Shown here: piece by piece, positions 32,160 through 43,639 of the stretch
Layout of the letters: every line of letters begins with the position of its first letter
Position numbering within the stretch: the first letter of the stretch is position 1
Assembly: GCF_042100115.1 (NCBI RefSeq)
Contig: NC_091275.1
Coordinates: 620,001 to 684,000 of the forward strand
Direction: 5' to 3'
From: Alternaria dauci
Taxonomy: Eukaryota; Ascomycota; Dothideomycetes; Pleosporales; Pleosporaceae
Length of the DNA: 64,000 nucleotides
Position numbers and translations under genes: made by a program
Notes under the pieces: model-generated
What the model was told of the DNA's origin: nothing
Seen by the model: only the letters and a program-made list of their open reading frames with translations
Database searches by the model: none

Positions 32160-35100
32160 ATGAAGAGAATCTTGATAGATGAGAAGAGAAGGATGAAAGA
32201 TAGGCGACGCAGGACGAGGCTAACGCAAGGTGACATGGTACTTATCCGGGAGATGGATCCAAACAGACCAGAGATCGCTCACAAAGCAAGTGAACAGGTG
32301 TCGGTGGGGGATTTTAGTGACTCTATGTCAACGTCGTCGAAAGAAGATTTTCTAGGGAGGAAGGTCAATGAAAACGTCAAACATTTGTCAGGCACTGGGA
32401 AAAAAGTGAATAATTCGGTAGTGGACACGGGGACCATACAGACTGAGACTGAAGAAGTTCACCATGAGTCTCCTAAGGAACCCGTTGCGCCACTCAAGGG
32501 TATCCTTCGCAGGCCCACCAAAAAGTTCCCGGAGGATCCTGTGCCTATCCGCGAGGGAGTTGCACCTGCCTCGATGGGAAAGGACATTCCCGTCGGATCT
32601 CGCTGGACAAGAATTGATCGTCGCCTGGTTAACCCTGAAGCTTTGGAGGAAGCTAAGGAGCGTTTCGAAGAGCGCATGGATTGCGTGATAGTTCTGCGTG
32701 TCTTAACTAAGCATGAGATACAGAAGCTTGCCGATCGTACAAAGGAAATCCGGGAAGCACGGGAGGATGCATCTATTGCTACGGATTCGAAAAATAGTAG
32801 TGGAGTGGGTGTGGATACAAATTTCACGACATCTGAATCATCAAAGCCATTTACTCAACCAAGGTTGGCAATGACCCGTGGCCGACAAGCCACTCACGAC
32901 TTCCGAAGCCCATATGATCCATACGTAAGAGAGGCTCCCACAAATAGTTATTACTCAAGAGCGGCGATGAGAGGACTGACGGGCTCTGAGATGGGTGGTC
33001 TGGTTCGCTTTCTATCACAATCGAGGTCACCTCCCCCCGTCGACCTGCAATTCGGAGATTTGGATCAGAATGACCAGGATATCCATGAATCTCCAGAAGT
33101 TCCTGGTGAGCTTCCGCGGGACTCAGGTCTATCACAAATTGGCCATACTCACGATAAGCTCTACGAGGAAAGAGTAAACAACAATAATTCGGAAGGCAAT
33201 GCGCCTACACCAGGTACCCATGAAGCCAGTGTTCAGCAGTCGTCAGAGCGGTTTCAAACCGTTAGTGAAGAATGCTTTGACCATGATGAAGAGCATCGTA
33301 TGGCGGCAGACGAAGCTGAGCGTGCTGCTGAAGAACTTGAGACAGCGACCCGACAGGCTTCTTCCTCTTCCGTGGCCTTACGTGCTAAAGAGGAAGCTGA
33401 GGCAAGTCCTAGACGGGGCATAGGTAGTCTAGGTAAGAAGATGGCGAAGCTGAGGCGTATGGAAGAGGCTCAGGAAAAGAAGGAGAGTGACGAGAAGCGA
33501 CGTGACGAGAAGGAGCGGCTCGAGCGTGAAGCTATAGAAGCCGCGGAAGCCGCTGAGCCTCAAAATCTCAATAAGATATTCGGGCAAGCAATGGGTATGG
33601 TCCTTGAGGATCAGAACTTCATGCAGATACTCAAAGCACCTTTTGACCCTGAAGACTTCACACCGGAAGACGATCTGCCATGGTCTTCAGAGAATACAAG
33701 GATGGATTTTGACGAGACACAGTTCGAAAATTCGGGAGAAGATAACGAGGGCGTTGAAGAAGATAGTAGTTCCTCTGATGACAACACTATGGATGACACA
33801 GCTCCAAACACCTGTGGCTCTATCGCCAACTGGTTGAAAAATACACTTGCCGACGAAATTTCAGATGAGAGATTTGAGTGGGATTACAGCGCCAGCGCGT
33901 CAGGGCCATCTTCTTACGCAGCATCGGTTGCCTCGGTCTTTTCGGTGGCATCTCTAGCATCATCGGCATCAGACATATCAAAGGGCAGTGGTTATTCTGC
34001 AGTTCAGATTGCAACAGCTACGAAGGTGTTACTCTCTATTTTCTACGAAGACGAAGCACTACTGTCGCTGTACACGCGCGCTATAGAAGCACAGAACATC
34101 GGACCCGAAAGACTCCAGAGAAATCTACGCCGACTGTTTCGAGCGTACGCAACCCTTTTAGAAAGCGAAGCGACGGAGAGACTAGAGCATCTCGCATCGC
34201 GGCTTGTGCGTGCAAAATCGGCTGCTCTAGCAAAATCTATCGTTGAGAAACTGCAAAACGACCGTATAAGCGCAGAGTTGTCTCCCAGCGAAGGCAACAA
34301 TGAGAGTTCTGAAGAGGAAGATGATGGTGCTAGTTCGCGCCCGGTCAATGAAGACGCCTTCGAGGATCTGGTGACCTTTCGACAGTTCCTAGTCGAGAGT
34401 GAAGCATTCAAAACATTTCATAATCAACTACAAGCTTTTGTGGTACCGAATCAACCACAGGCAGGTCGGACTGAGACAGTGGCAGAGGAAGCGTTGGATA
34501 GCGACGGAGATATTGGCAAGAGTGACGTCTCCAGGCCACCGGCTCAGTCCAAGACGATACCGACCTGGCACGAACGCTTCAAAGATGTTGGTGAAGTCTT
34601 GAGCATGCTTCACGTCGAAGCATTTACACGTCTTGTTGTTACTATCGCTCTCCATCTGAATATGGATACTTTACTCCTTGCCAGAGACCGTCTGCTAGTA
34701 CCAATGGGGCTTCTCGAGCCAGCGTTGGAGCAAAACAAGACTCGCTTGCGCTGGCGATGTGTAAGTTTTTCCTGACCGAAATATAACAGAGGAAAAAATG
34801 CTGAACGCTTCGCAGAGATGTGGTGACCCCATGTACAGCGACATGATAGAGCTTCGCGAAGGCGGCATAGCTAAACTGATGAACAACATGCAACGTTCCT
34901 CCGGTATCAAGGTGCAAGCAACAGCATACAGCCAGCAACCCCGCAACCAGCAGTACATCGTACCTCGTCCCGACCGATGGCTCCGGAACGCAGTCACCAA
35001 AATAGCAACAGCTTTTGGATCGTCATCCAAGTCATCATCAACTTGCCTACCACAACACAACGTGCCATGCGCGACTACTTCCTCCTCAACACCCAGTCCC

Positions 35101-35790
35101 ACCGCAGCACAAAAAGCAGTCCTATACCTATCCATGTGTATGCACCGCACCCGCCGCCGCAAGATCATCCACCAACCCCGCGTCGACCACCTCACCACCG
35201 ACCGAACCCTCTTGACCTTTTTACAAGACCAATACACCTCCCACCGCGGCCGCTTCCTCACCTTCGCGCGCCTAAAATCCGTCGAGAAAATAACCTTCAT
35301 CAAGTTCCGACTCCCCACGGGCGGAAGCGTCGACGTGCTGCGCTGCATCTCCGATTCTCCAGATCGTTGTGTCTGTATTCCTCCTCCGCGGACTGCTGGC
35401 GGAGAGTATGATTATGCGCCCAGTCCGCCGGAGACACATCCACCGATTGCGCCGGAGTACTTGGCCAGTCTGCTGACGTGTATGGGGGATGTTGGGGAGA
35501 ATGATTATTGGATTCGTGATCAGTTGCCGAAACGCACGTGTGGGAAACTTCAGGGTCGGGATGGGAAGCCGGCAGTAGGATGGGGCATCTACTTTGTTGA
35601 AGGCTGGGATCGTGAGATCATCTCTCTACTTGTTCTCTTCGTCTTTGTCCTTGCAAGTTTGCTTTTTGGCGTTCTCTGGTGGAAGTTCCAGTTTGACCTG
35701 CAAGGCGGATTTGGTGTCTCTGCATATATGATGGCCGTGTGTACGATCCTCATTTCCGTGGTTGTTACGCGGTTGGAGAACAAGGGATAA
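32160..35790 (+). CDS. Large fungal-type protein: disordered N-terminal part, coiled coil, two C-terminal membrane helices
   Basis: Exons are 32160..34760 and 34816..35790 (55-nt intron, donor GT/GTAAGT, acceptor TTCGCAG), giving 1191 residues. I know no functional name. The first 400 residues are charged and disordered. A strong Ala/Glu/Arg coiled coil follows (about 390-470, DEAERAAEELETATRQA and KRRDEKERLEREAIEAAEAA). A Ser-rich and helical segment precedes a folded C-terminal part that begins where the intron joins RLRWR-C to RCGDPMYSDMIELREGG. This layout, plus the final GWGIYFVEGWDREI motif and two hydrophobic helices (LLVLFVFVLASLLFGVLWW and a second near the end), is a pattern I associate with fungal proteins of unknown function. 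It is probably a tail-anchored membrane protein. The true start could be an upstream short exon. Confidence 0.8.
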
Positions 35791-36068
35791 AGGGTAGTTG
35801 TAAGATATTGAGTATGTTGTACGAAAAATGTCAGAATTGGATGATTCATATTGATTCATATCGATATATGCAAAGCTATCCAAACCCCTCGAGCCACATA
35901 GGGCCAAATCCATAACAATGCTACAAAAACAAACGCCATTGGGGTATATGTAGTACCCAGATGATTCCCGCAAAGATGGTCGTACATGTCATTAGAGAAC
36001 TCATGCGTTCTTGCTTCCACGATACGTTTCAAAACGTCTCAAAACACGCCGTGCCTTTGTCCTCAGAC

Positions 36069-37157
36069 TTAGACGCGCGACCTGAATGGCTCATAAGCCG
36101 TGGGCTGACCCATCTTGGGCGGGTCCTGCTGGCTCTTGGGCCAACTTGACATCTGGTGGCCACTCTGGCCAAAAGCCGGGCTAGCAACCCTCTCGTATGT
36201 GTAAGGAGTCTTCTCGACAACCATCTTCTTGTGGCCGCTCTTTCCGCTGCAGCAGCACACGCTAATGAGCCAGAAGAAGCCAGAGCCGATGGAGAAGGCG
36301 ACGGCGAGCCAGAGAACGGAGAGCATCTGGCTGCCCATGGAGGAACCGATGTTGTAGGGTTCGAGGACGGTTTTGAAAACACCGGTGATGGTGCCGTAAA
36401 TTGCTGTTGCAGTTGCGGCGGCGAGGATGGCGAAAATGGTTTGTGCCTGTGTGGTGTTAGAATGCGATTGAGTAGAGGGAAAAAAAGGGAAAGACTCACA
36501 GTAGAGATAACAGTGGTAACAAGGCTACCCCATCTCGAAAAGATGGCAAAGAAGCCCACAATAAACTCCACAGCCGTAAGAACGAGTGTGATGACAAAAG
36601 CCCAGTTCATCCAGCCAGCAGCCTTCTTGTACGCGTTCATGCCGCTGTCGTACTTGTCACCAAGAACTTCCTGGATGTTGGTGTTGTTCATCTGCCAGAT
36701 CTCAAGGGGATCAAAGTGGAACTGAAACTTGCGCGCAGAGCAGTATGTGATGGTCTCCTTGCCCGATTCCGCATCGCGATCGCCCTCGCAGTACGAGAAG
36801 AGGCCGACTTGGTAGAAGTCCTTGAGTTCTTTCGAGGAGAGCTTGCCGTTTAGGGCGGAGAGGAAGTCTTTTGCGGCGTCGGGTGTGATGCCCTCGGGGA
36901 TCTTGTCGGCGATGGTATCAGGGTCGGTTGTGATATTTCCAGTATTTGCCTGTATCGTGTGTGTTAGATAAGTAGGCTTGTAGGTTTGGGGTGAGGCATA
37001 CCTTGAAGAAGTATAGATCGCGCCCCAGGGCTGTTGCTGGTGCTTTGTTGCCCGACCATGGCGTTTGGCCAAGCATGACGATGACGAAGCATACCAAAGA
37101 TGCAAGGGTAAGGCACATGGGCGTGAGGATACACGCGAAGCGCCCAACTTTGCCCAT
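36069..37157 (-). CDS. Sur7/PalI-family plasma membrane protein
   Basis: Exons (complement) are 37002..37157, 36500..36949 and 36069..36446, giving 327 residues from ATG at 37157 (MGKVGRFACILTP). The first membrane helix (LTPMCLTLASLVCFVIVMLG) is followed by an extracellular loop of about 150 residues with two cysteines (FSYCEGD and ITYCSARKF). Three more helices come next (AFVITLVLTAVEFIVGFFAIF, AQTIFAILAAATATAIYGTI, SVLWLAVAFSIGSGFFWLIS), then a cytosolic tail with TPYTYERVASPAFGQ. This four-helix layout and the CCCSGK after helix 4 fit the SUR7/PalI group, which organises eisosome-type membrane domains or senses ambient pH. Which of these applies is not decided by sequence. Introns are 52-53 nt. 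The 5' leader contains a GTT repeat at about 37171-37195. Confidence 0.82.
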
Positions 37158-39480
37158 ATTTGCGGTGGTTGTGTTTGTTGTTGTTGTTGTTGTGGCGGTG
37201 GTGGTGGTATACCAAGCAAGGCTGACTGATGTCACAGGAAGCAGGTGTCAATTGACAAGCGGGAAGTAGCGATCGTGGTTAGGTTGCCCGTGGAGATGAG
37301 TCGGCGAACGAGGCTATACGTCAAACGACAAAAGGATAAATGTGTGACAATGTGCGGGTCGCCACGAGCTTTTGTATAAACTGCGAACTGCCTCAAAACA
37401 CGCAGCTGAAATGCGCAAGGCGATGTGCCCAGGCGAAGGGGGCTGAGTGGCCACACAGCTGGGGGACTAGCGGTCTGTGCGGGGCGGGATCTAAGTGGCG
37501 GATCCTGGGTTAGCCTTCACCAGCCTCAGTGGGCTTGCGACGAATATGGAGCTTGGTGGGTTAAGACACTAAGAGTGCTGACTGACACCGCTATGCTGTG
37601 TAGGATAAGGACATGTGTGCTGTTGGCAAACGCAGAAGCACTGCCGAGATGTGAGCGCGTTGCTGGGCCTGAGTACGGTGGTATATCGGGCTTGAGGACA
37701 TGCAGTGCCATCGGAGTACTGCTTTCACAGTCACCGTAATAACATGTTCCCCTCGCAATCTCTCGCCATCCCGTTCTTATCTCGTCTGTCCTCCAAGACT
37801 ACCCTAAGCATACACACGATTATCACAGCACAAATCCTCATATAGGCGTTTCAGCTCTCCAGGAAACCGTCAGCTCGGCGCAACCCCACCCGACACGTCT
37901 CCAGCCTAGACTGCTCCCAAGGCAGTGGTGTCTGGTAATTGTGCGAAGTACTGCCGTCGTTCTTCGGCGCTTTGCACCAAGACTCTTGAGCCCGACGCGT
38001 GCACATTAGAGCAGTCCAAACTTTTCAGAGCGCTGAGGCACAGTCGTCGCAGAGCCCCATGGTTCCTCGTCAGCAAACCCAAGTTTTGCTTGGCGGCAAG
38101 CGGCCTAACTGTCATCTCAGATCAAAAGGCGGGTTATTTTTAGACTGTTGTGCGCAGCAGCGCCTGCTAGCTTCTTTAGGCAAGAGCTGGAGAAACGAAC
38201 GGTCCGCCTGATCTTACCTGCGTGGTTGATTCATAATACCCTTCATGCTCGTGTGCGAACAGAAGTGATGCAGACGAGACTGGTTGCCATTGTATATGAC
38301 GTTTGCTTTGCTTGCATCATGATTTCTTCATCTTGTTTGACGGGCGTTTGAAAAGGCCATGTTTCAACGTTGATGGGTGGACCCTGGAGATCTCTCTCCC
38401 GTGTTCCTGACCAGGTGCAGGAAAGTGACGTGATCGAGGGTAGCTCACTATACTATACTATAATACTACTACAGCTACGTGGTTTTCATAGAGTCCACAA
38501 GTTGCAAATACCATTCTTGGCCTCAAAGACTCTGAATGCACTGTTTTATAGTCGCTGAGCATTGCCGTCGTGTGTTGGCAGTGTATCGACTGCGGCTGCC
38601 GCGTCTGCACTAAACTCAGCCTGCGTACTCTTAACGCGCGTCCCCGCAAATCTTTCACCTCCCGTCTCTGATCAGCTTCCACCCTAGTCGGGCAATCACG
38701 CAACTTGTTGAGGAGGGAAAATTGGTCGGAACAGTGCATGTGGTTTGCAGAAACATCGCCAATCTTGGCTCTGGATTTCTATCTTGCATCCTATTGCACC
38801 AAACCATGCAGCAAGCCCTGTATCTCGGGCGCCATGGACGCGCGTCAGACCCCTCTTACACACCACCACAACACCCTCTCTGCCACGGATCCCCACACCG
38901 TCCGTGTACAACACATCCCTCTCTACAAAGTGCCAGCAGTAATTGCAACGGATGACTGAAACGTGAAACCTCATACGTCGTGCGTACAAGTGCCAAAATG
39001 CTCGTAAACATACAGAAAAGACATAGGAGATGTCGCAAATCGTAAACCAAAATGGCAAAATGGTATAAACGGTGCCGCAAACCCCCGCGTGCACACGGAA
39101 AAGTCGAAGTGAAAAAATGCAGTGAAGCAATGAAAATCGGTCGCCAAAGTGATGCCAAAGTAATAGGAAAAGCCTCTGTTGAGGTAGGTGCAGACATTAC
39201 AGGTTATCGCATGTCTCTTGGATGTCGCGCCAGAAACGCCAGCGCAAATGAATCGAAATGACGATGAATCCCAGGCTCTATGTTTGTACAGGCGGGAATG
39301 TCGTCCGCGTAACGAATGTCGCGGGGCCAAATGGGACGGGTATCTCGGCTTCTATCGAACTCTACATGCTCGAGAGCTAGGTGCCGTGCACTGTCGCTAG
39401 ACTCGGCTTACGTTGTAGGTATGGCGCGATAGAAAGATACTGGGTGTGGTGAATGGAAGGTGGGGGGTTCGCCGATGACT
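37158..39480. other. Intergenic region, no supported gene
   Basis: About 2.3 kb between the Sur7-like start and the PNGase stop. It includes a GTT-rich microsatellite near 37171-37195 in the leader of the Sur7-like gene. Short frames near 38700-39330 lack domains. Nothing further is supported. Confidence 0.55.
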
Positions 39481-40864
39481 TCAGCGTGGATGCTGGTTTC
39501 GAGGGTCTTGCTGGTTTTGTTGCTGTCCACCCTCGCCGCGTGCTCGTATCCATTGAGCGTTGCCACTCATACGACCCTCCAATGCCTTTTGGGCATCTGG
39601 GTCTAGGCGGCGAATGACCTGGGCATTGATAATATCCTCGGGCCGGAGTTTGCTGACGGCGTGTGCAATGGAGGAAATGACGCTGGCACGGAGCTCCTTG
39701 GCTTCGCGGATGTCCTCACCCTGCAGGCGGAACTTGTCCTGCTTGGACATGTTGGCGCGTCGTGTTGCTCGGATCTCGTCCATGATGTGAAGCAGGACTG
39801 CCTCTGGTGCACGGTTGCGCTCAGCGGCGTGCTTAGCATCGCGGACGTATCGGCGAGTGACGTCCATGGCACCATCAGCTGAGAAGGCGATGCAGTAGGA
39901 GAGCTTCTTGCCCCAGCCTGAAGAGTCTGTTAGTACAGGAAGGTTGTGGATATGCAGCGAGCAACATACCATCAGTGTATAACCGGGGCTTGTCCCACGC
40001 CTCTTCACAGGCGTCGACGTGTACCCATCGCTTGCGGTGAACAGAGTAGACTTCGGTCCAGACGTGGTCCTCTGCGTTCCACACCCAGCGTACTCTTGAC
40101 CCGACAGCGCGGCAGAGCATGCTGAAGCAGTTGGCCCACTCGCCACATCGGCCTTTGCGGGTTTGCAAAAGAACGAATGCGTCGTTGTATCGTGGGAAGC
40201 GCTCGTAGTTCTTGCAGCCCTCGTGCGAGCATTGGTAAGCCTCGACCTGGTTGGCGCCGCGGGCTTGTTCGTCGGGCAGTGGTGGTGTGATGCCAACGGC
40301 CACGGTTGGCGAGTAGCATCGCGAGCACGGCGGGTTGTTGACCCAGGAGAAGAAGGATCGCTTGAACCAACGGAGTAGTGCGCGGACGACGCAGTCTTGG
40401 TAGCCCCAGGCAGCCTTCTTTCCCATGCTCTCGCCCTCGGCCTGCAATATTTGGCTCTCCTCTTCGGCCTCGTTGTAGATTTGCTCGAGCGGGATGACGC
40501 GAAGGGCCTCGTCGAGCAGTCCGGGGTTTTCCCATCGCACGGGCATGTTGGAGAGCGAATGCAGCATGTTCTTGAAGCGGAGCGAGCGCGCATCACGGGG
40601 CGCCTCTGGGACGAGCGGAATGTTCTTGATGGAAGCGTACGTGGGCGGGGCGGACTGCGACGGCGGCGGCTGGGGTGTGCCGAAATCCCTGGGTGCTGGC
40701 GATGAGGAGCGGGACTGCGATGATCGTGATGTGAGCTCGTTCATGCGCTTTCTGCTAAGGACGTGCCGAAACTGCTCCGTCATCTCGGCAGCCAGCCGGT
40801 CCGTGTCGACATGTTGTTGTGGTTGTGGTTGTTGAGCGCGGTGGGCGCTGTTGTTGTATTCCAT
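39481..40864 (-). CDS. png1: Peptide:N-glycanase (PNGase) with transglutaminase-like core
   Basis: Cytosolic enzyme that removes N-glycans from misfolded glycoproteins exported from the ER, working with Rad23 and the proteasome. Exons (complement) are 39970..40864 and 39481..39917, giving 443 residues. The N-terminal 80 residues are Gln/Ser/Pro-rich. The transglutaminase core spans about 90-400. Zinc ligands are Cys180, Cys183, Cys212 and Cys217. The catalytic triad is present: Cys240 in [10 protein letters not shown], His267 in DHVWTEVY and Asp284 in HVDACEEAW. The C-terminal helical part ([18 protein letters not shown]) ends in a Gln-rich tail. An in-frame ATG also exists at 41284, which would add 140 low-complexity residues; [12 protein letters not shown] at 40864 gives a length closer to known fungal proteins. 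The intron is 52 nt. Confidence 0.93.
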
Positions 40865-43639
40865 CGTGGGCAGGTGCGAGCTGCAGTCGCAATGTTGTTG
40901 TGCGCGGTGGTGGGTGTGCAGGTGTGGGTGACGGGGTGACGGGGCGTCGTGGGAGTAATAGCGTGGTCGACAGGCTGCGGATTGGCAAGTGCACAGCCCG
41001 ATGATGGCAGCGGCGCAGCAACGAGACGGCAGCCACAGGCAGATATTCTGGGAATTCTGCTCGTCGTTGAGGGCGCGAAGAGAGAGGTCCAAGGGCTCGT
41101 TCTCTCGTTGCGGGCGGCTATGGCAGCGCTGGAGGAGGACGGGTTTGGTCGTCGAATGGGTGGTGGAGTCGTAGGTTGGACAGGTGCGGACGAGGGTAAT
41201 TGATTGAGGGATGGGGCAAGACGACGACGACTCGCGCTTACCCAATCCAGCCGGGTTGACGCGGCCCTGTCGCGGCTTCCACATGTCTAGAACTCCACCG
41301 CGCCCACCACCCGCCCAAAAGCCCTGCGACCACGCAACAGCAGTCAGATCAGCGTGACATTCTCTCTCTGATAGTCATCCGCTTGCGCACCCACCCGCTA
41401 CGTTGCCTCCGCTGTCGCTCTCCGCGTCTCCCCCTCTACACCATGTAATCACACACTTGCACACTGCATTGCCTTTGCTTGCGTGCTTGCTTCTGCCATC
41501 CACTGCCAGTAGGCCAGCGCAGGGGCAGGCGACGCTTCGCTAAGCGTGGCAGCTTCGCACTGCAGCTTGCGCAATCTTTCAGTGAACCACTTTACCCTCT
41601 AGAATCGCCTGCCTTGGCGTCGGCGTCGCAATCACCACTCGTTACCACGGTCAATTGTTTCGCGCGCCGTGCCAAGGGCACTCTGCCAGTCTCGAAGCTA
41701 CTCAAGCTTTGCTAGGTCAAGTTTGCGCACAGCTTCAACTATACGCACACGCGCTTACGCTCTCGACTACGACCATGTACTCCTTTGATCTTGGTTGCTG
41801 ATGATTCTGCCCTCACGTCGCCATGACGCGCCTGCCCACATTACGTTATGGCTGCCAATGGGCTTCCTTCACGCTCCACTCCATGGCGCTACTCCCTACC
41901 GCCTACATTTCCAATAGTTCAATCGGTACATTCATCTCGCCAGTGTCTCGCAAAGTCCTCCTCTGCACGCGAACGCGAGTCTTCTGCCTCCAATCTCCCT
42001 TGTCCTGAGTTGCTGCCTCTTCCGGTTACCTTTGCGGCGCGCCCTGGTGGACTAGTGGAGACGTTGATCTTCGCTAGCCACGCGTCCGTCTTCAACCCAG
42101 ACTCCACCATCATACTGACCACGACCGTTTGACCGTCAAATTTGCTGCAATTCATGGGCAATTGGCAACAACGCCACTGTCCTGTTCCTTGGCGTTGTGA
42201 ATTTCTGATGCCTTTTTCCTGGTATTTGTATTCCAGGCCACGTGGTTAGCCACCTCTTCGACTCCGTGTGAGGCGCAGGCGCGGCACGGCGCTTCTCGGT
42301 GGCGTATCTCTCGGAGGATCGTCTGCAAGTCATAACCCGATTACGACGTGTGCAACAGAGCATTGCCTGCCTCATCATTGGATTCCGTACATGCATACGA
42401 TCTTCCAGAACCACCTGCTCCTTCTTCCTGCAACCCTACTCATGCACAAGGCTGAGCGGCTGCCGCCCCAACTCATGCAACTTTGCTCGCACGTTGGTGG
42501 GTAAAGAGAAGACACATCTAGCATCTGCATCTGCTGGCGGAGCACGTTACAACTAGCATGCAACTGTAGTACAGATACCCACGTCTACGCGTCCACACCC
42601 ATGCGCACTCCAAACAACATCCTTCCATTGGTTATTTTCTAGCATCCACCATGTTCGCACTACACAACCCAGATAACGATCTCGACCCACACTTGCTTTT
42701 TTTCTTCGATAACCTTCTAGCTACCCGTCACCGCTTCTTCATTTCTTAAATCCGGTATGTTCCGTGATGGAGTTTCCGGAGGTATCTTGATCCTCATCTC
42801 CATATGCTGTCTTCATCATGACCCAGCACGTAACGACCTAAACACACGTGGATGAATCTTCGACAAGGAAAAAATCGTCACAGTGGACACACACAGAGGA
42901 CGTGTACTCTGCGATTTCCTACAAGGATTCTGCAGTGACGCTGGTCAGTCGCTCATCAAACTTCCCGTGTCAATCAATGATGAATCACTGGGTTGCGACT
43001 CGGGTCTCAGAAAAGACCGCAGCACGACCGGGGAAGATGACGTGGACCGTGGTCTGGATACACACACCCCACGTACGCAGGCAGCATCGAGTATGCGTGT
43101 ACGGCGGCAAATGCATACGGTACGTGTGTGCCTCGAGGGACGACGCCTTACGCCCCGAGGCCGCACGCACGCACGCAAGTCCGCATACGTACGCAGGTAT
43201 GTAAGCCCTCGTGACGGGCTTCAGGGTCAGTCGAATGTTGGGACTCTGGGTATATAAAGTCTACTTGATGGACCACCACCTGTTGTGACGTTGTATGCGG
43301 AGCCGCAGGACGGCGATGATCTTGGATTGGCAACATGGTGTCCAGTGGAAACCCCATCAGAGAAGGAAGCAGCCAAACGAACGAGCTCAAGCCACCGCCA
43401 CAGTGAACAGGGGGAACCGTCATTGAACGACGACCACCTTGTCGCTGATCACAGAGAATGTGCCACTTTGTGTGGAGATTGGGGTTTCAGCTTTGGATTA
43501 CGCAAGCATGGAGTAGCCTTCCATTTCAAGCTGTGAGGTATCTCAATACTGTGCACCCATAACAAAACTCCATCCTAAATGGTCATGATATCGTATCCGT
43601 ACCCAAGCACCATAAAACACCCAGCGACAATGCATGCCA
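40865..43639. other. Intergenic region, no supported gene
   Basis: About 2.8 kb upstream of png1 and beyond the stop of the antiporter gene. It contains C/T-rich stretches near 41370-41480 that may be the png1 promoter. A TATATAAAG element sits at about 43250, but the plus-strand frame after it (to about 43536) contains no ATG. A purine/pyrimidine run rich in GTACG and CGCACG lies at about 43070-43200. No gene can be supported. Confidence 0.5.

Noticed and set aside
42900..43230. Region rich in GTACG and CACGCA motifs
   Set aside because: Only irregular short repeats; no unit is long or regular enough to call a repeat element.
43248..43536. TATATAAAG followed by an 83-codon frame
   Set aside because: The frame has no ATG; a promoter without a gene cannot be supported.
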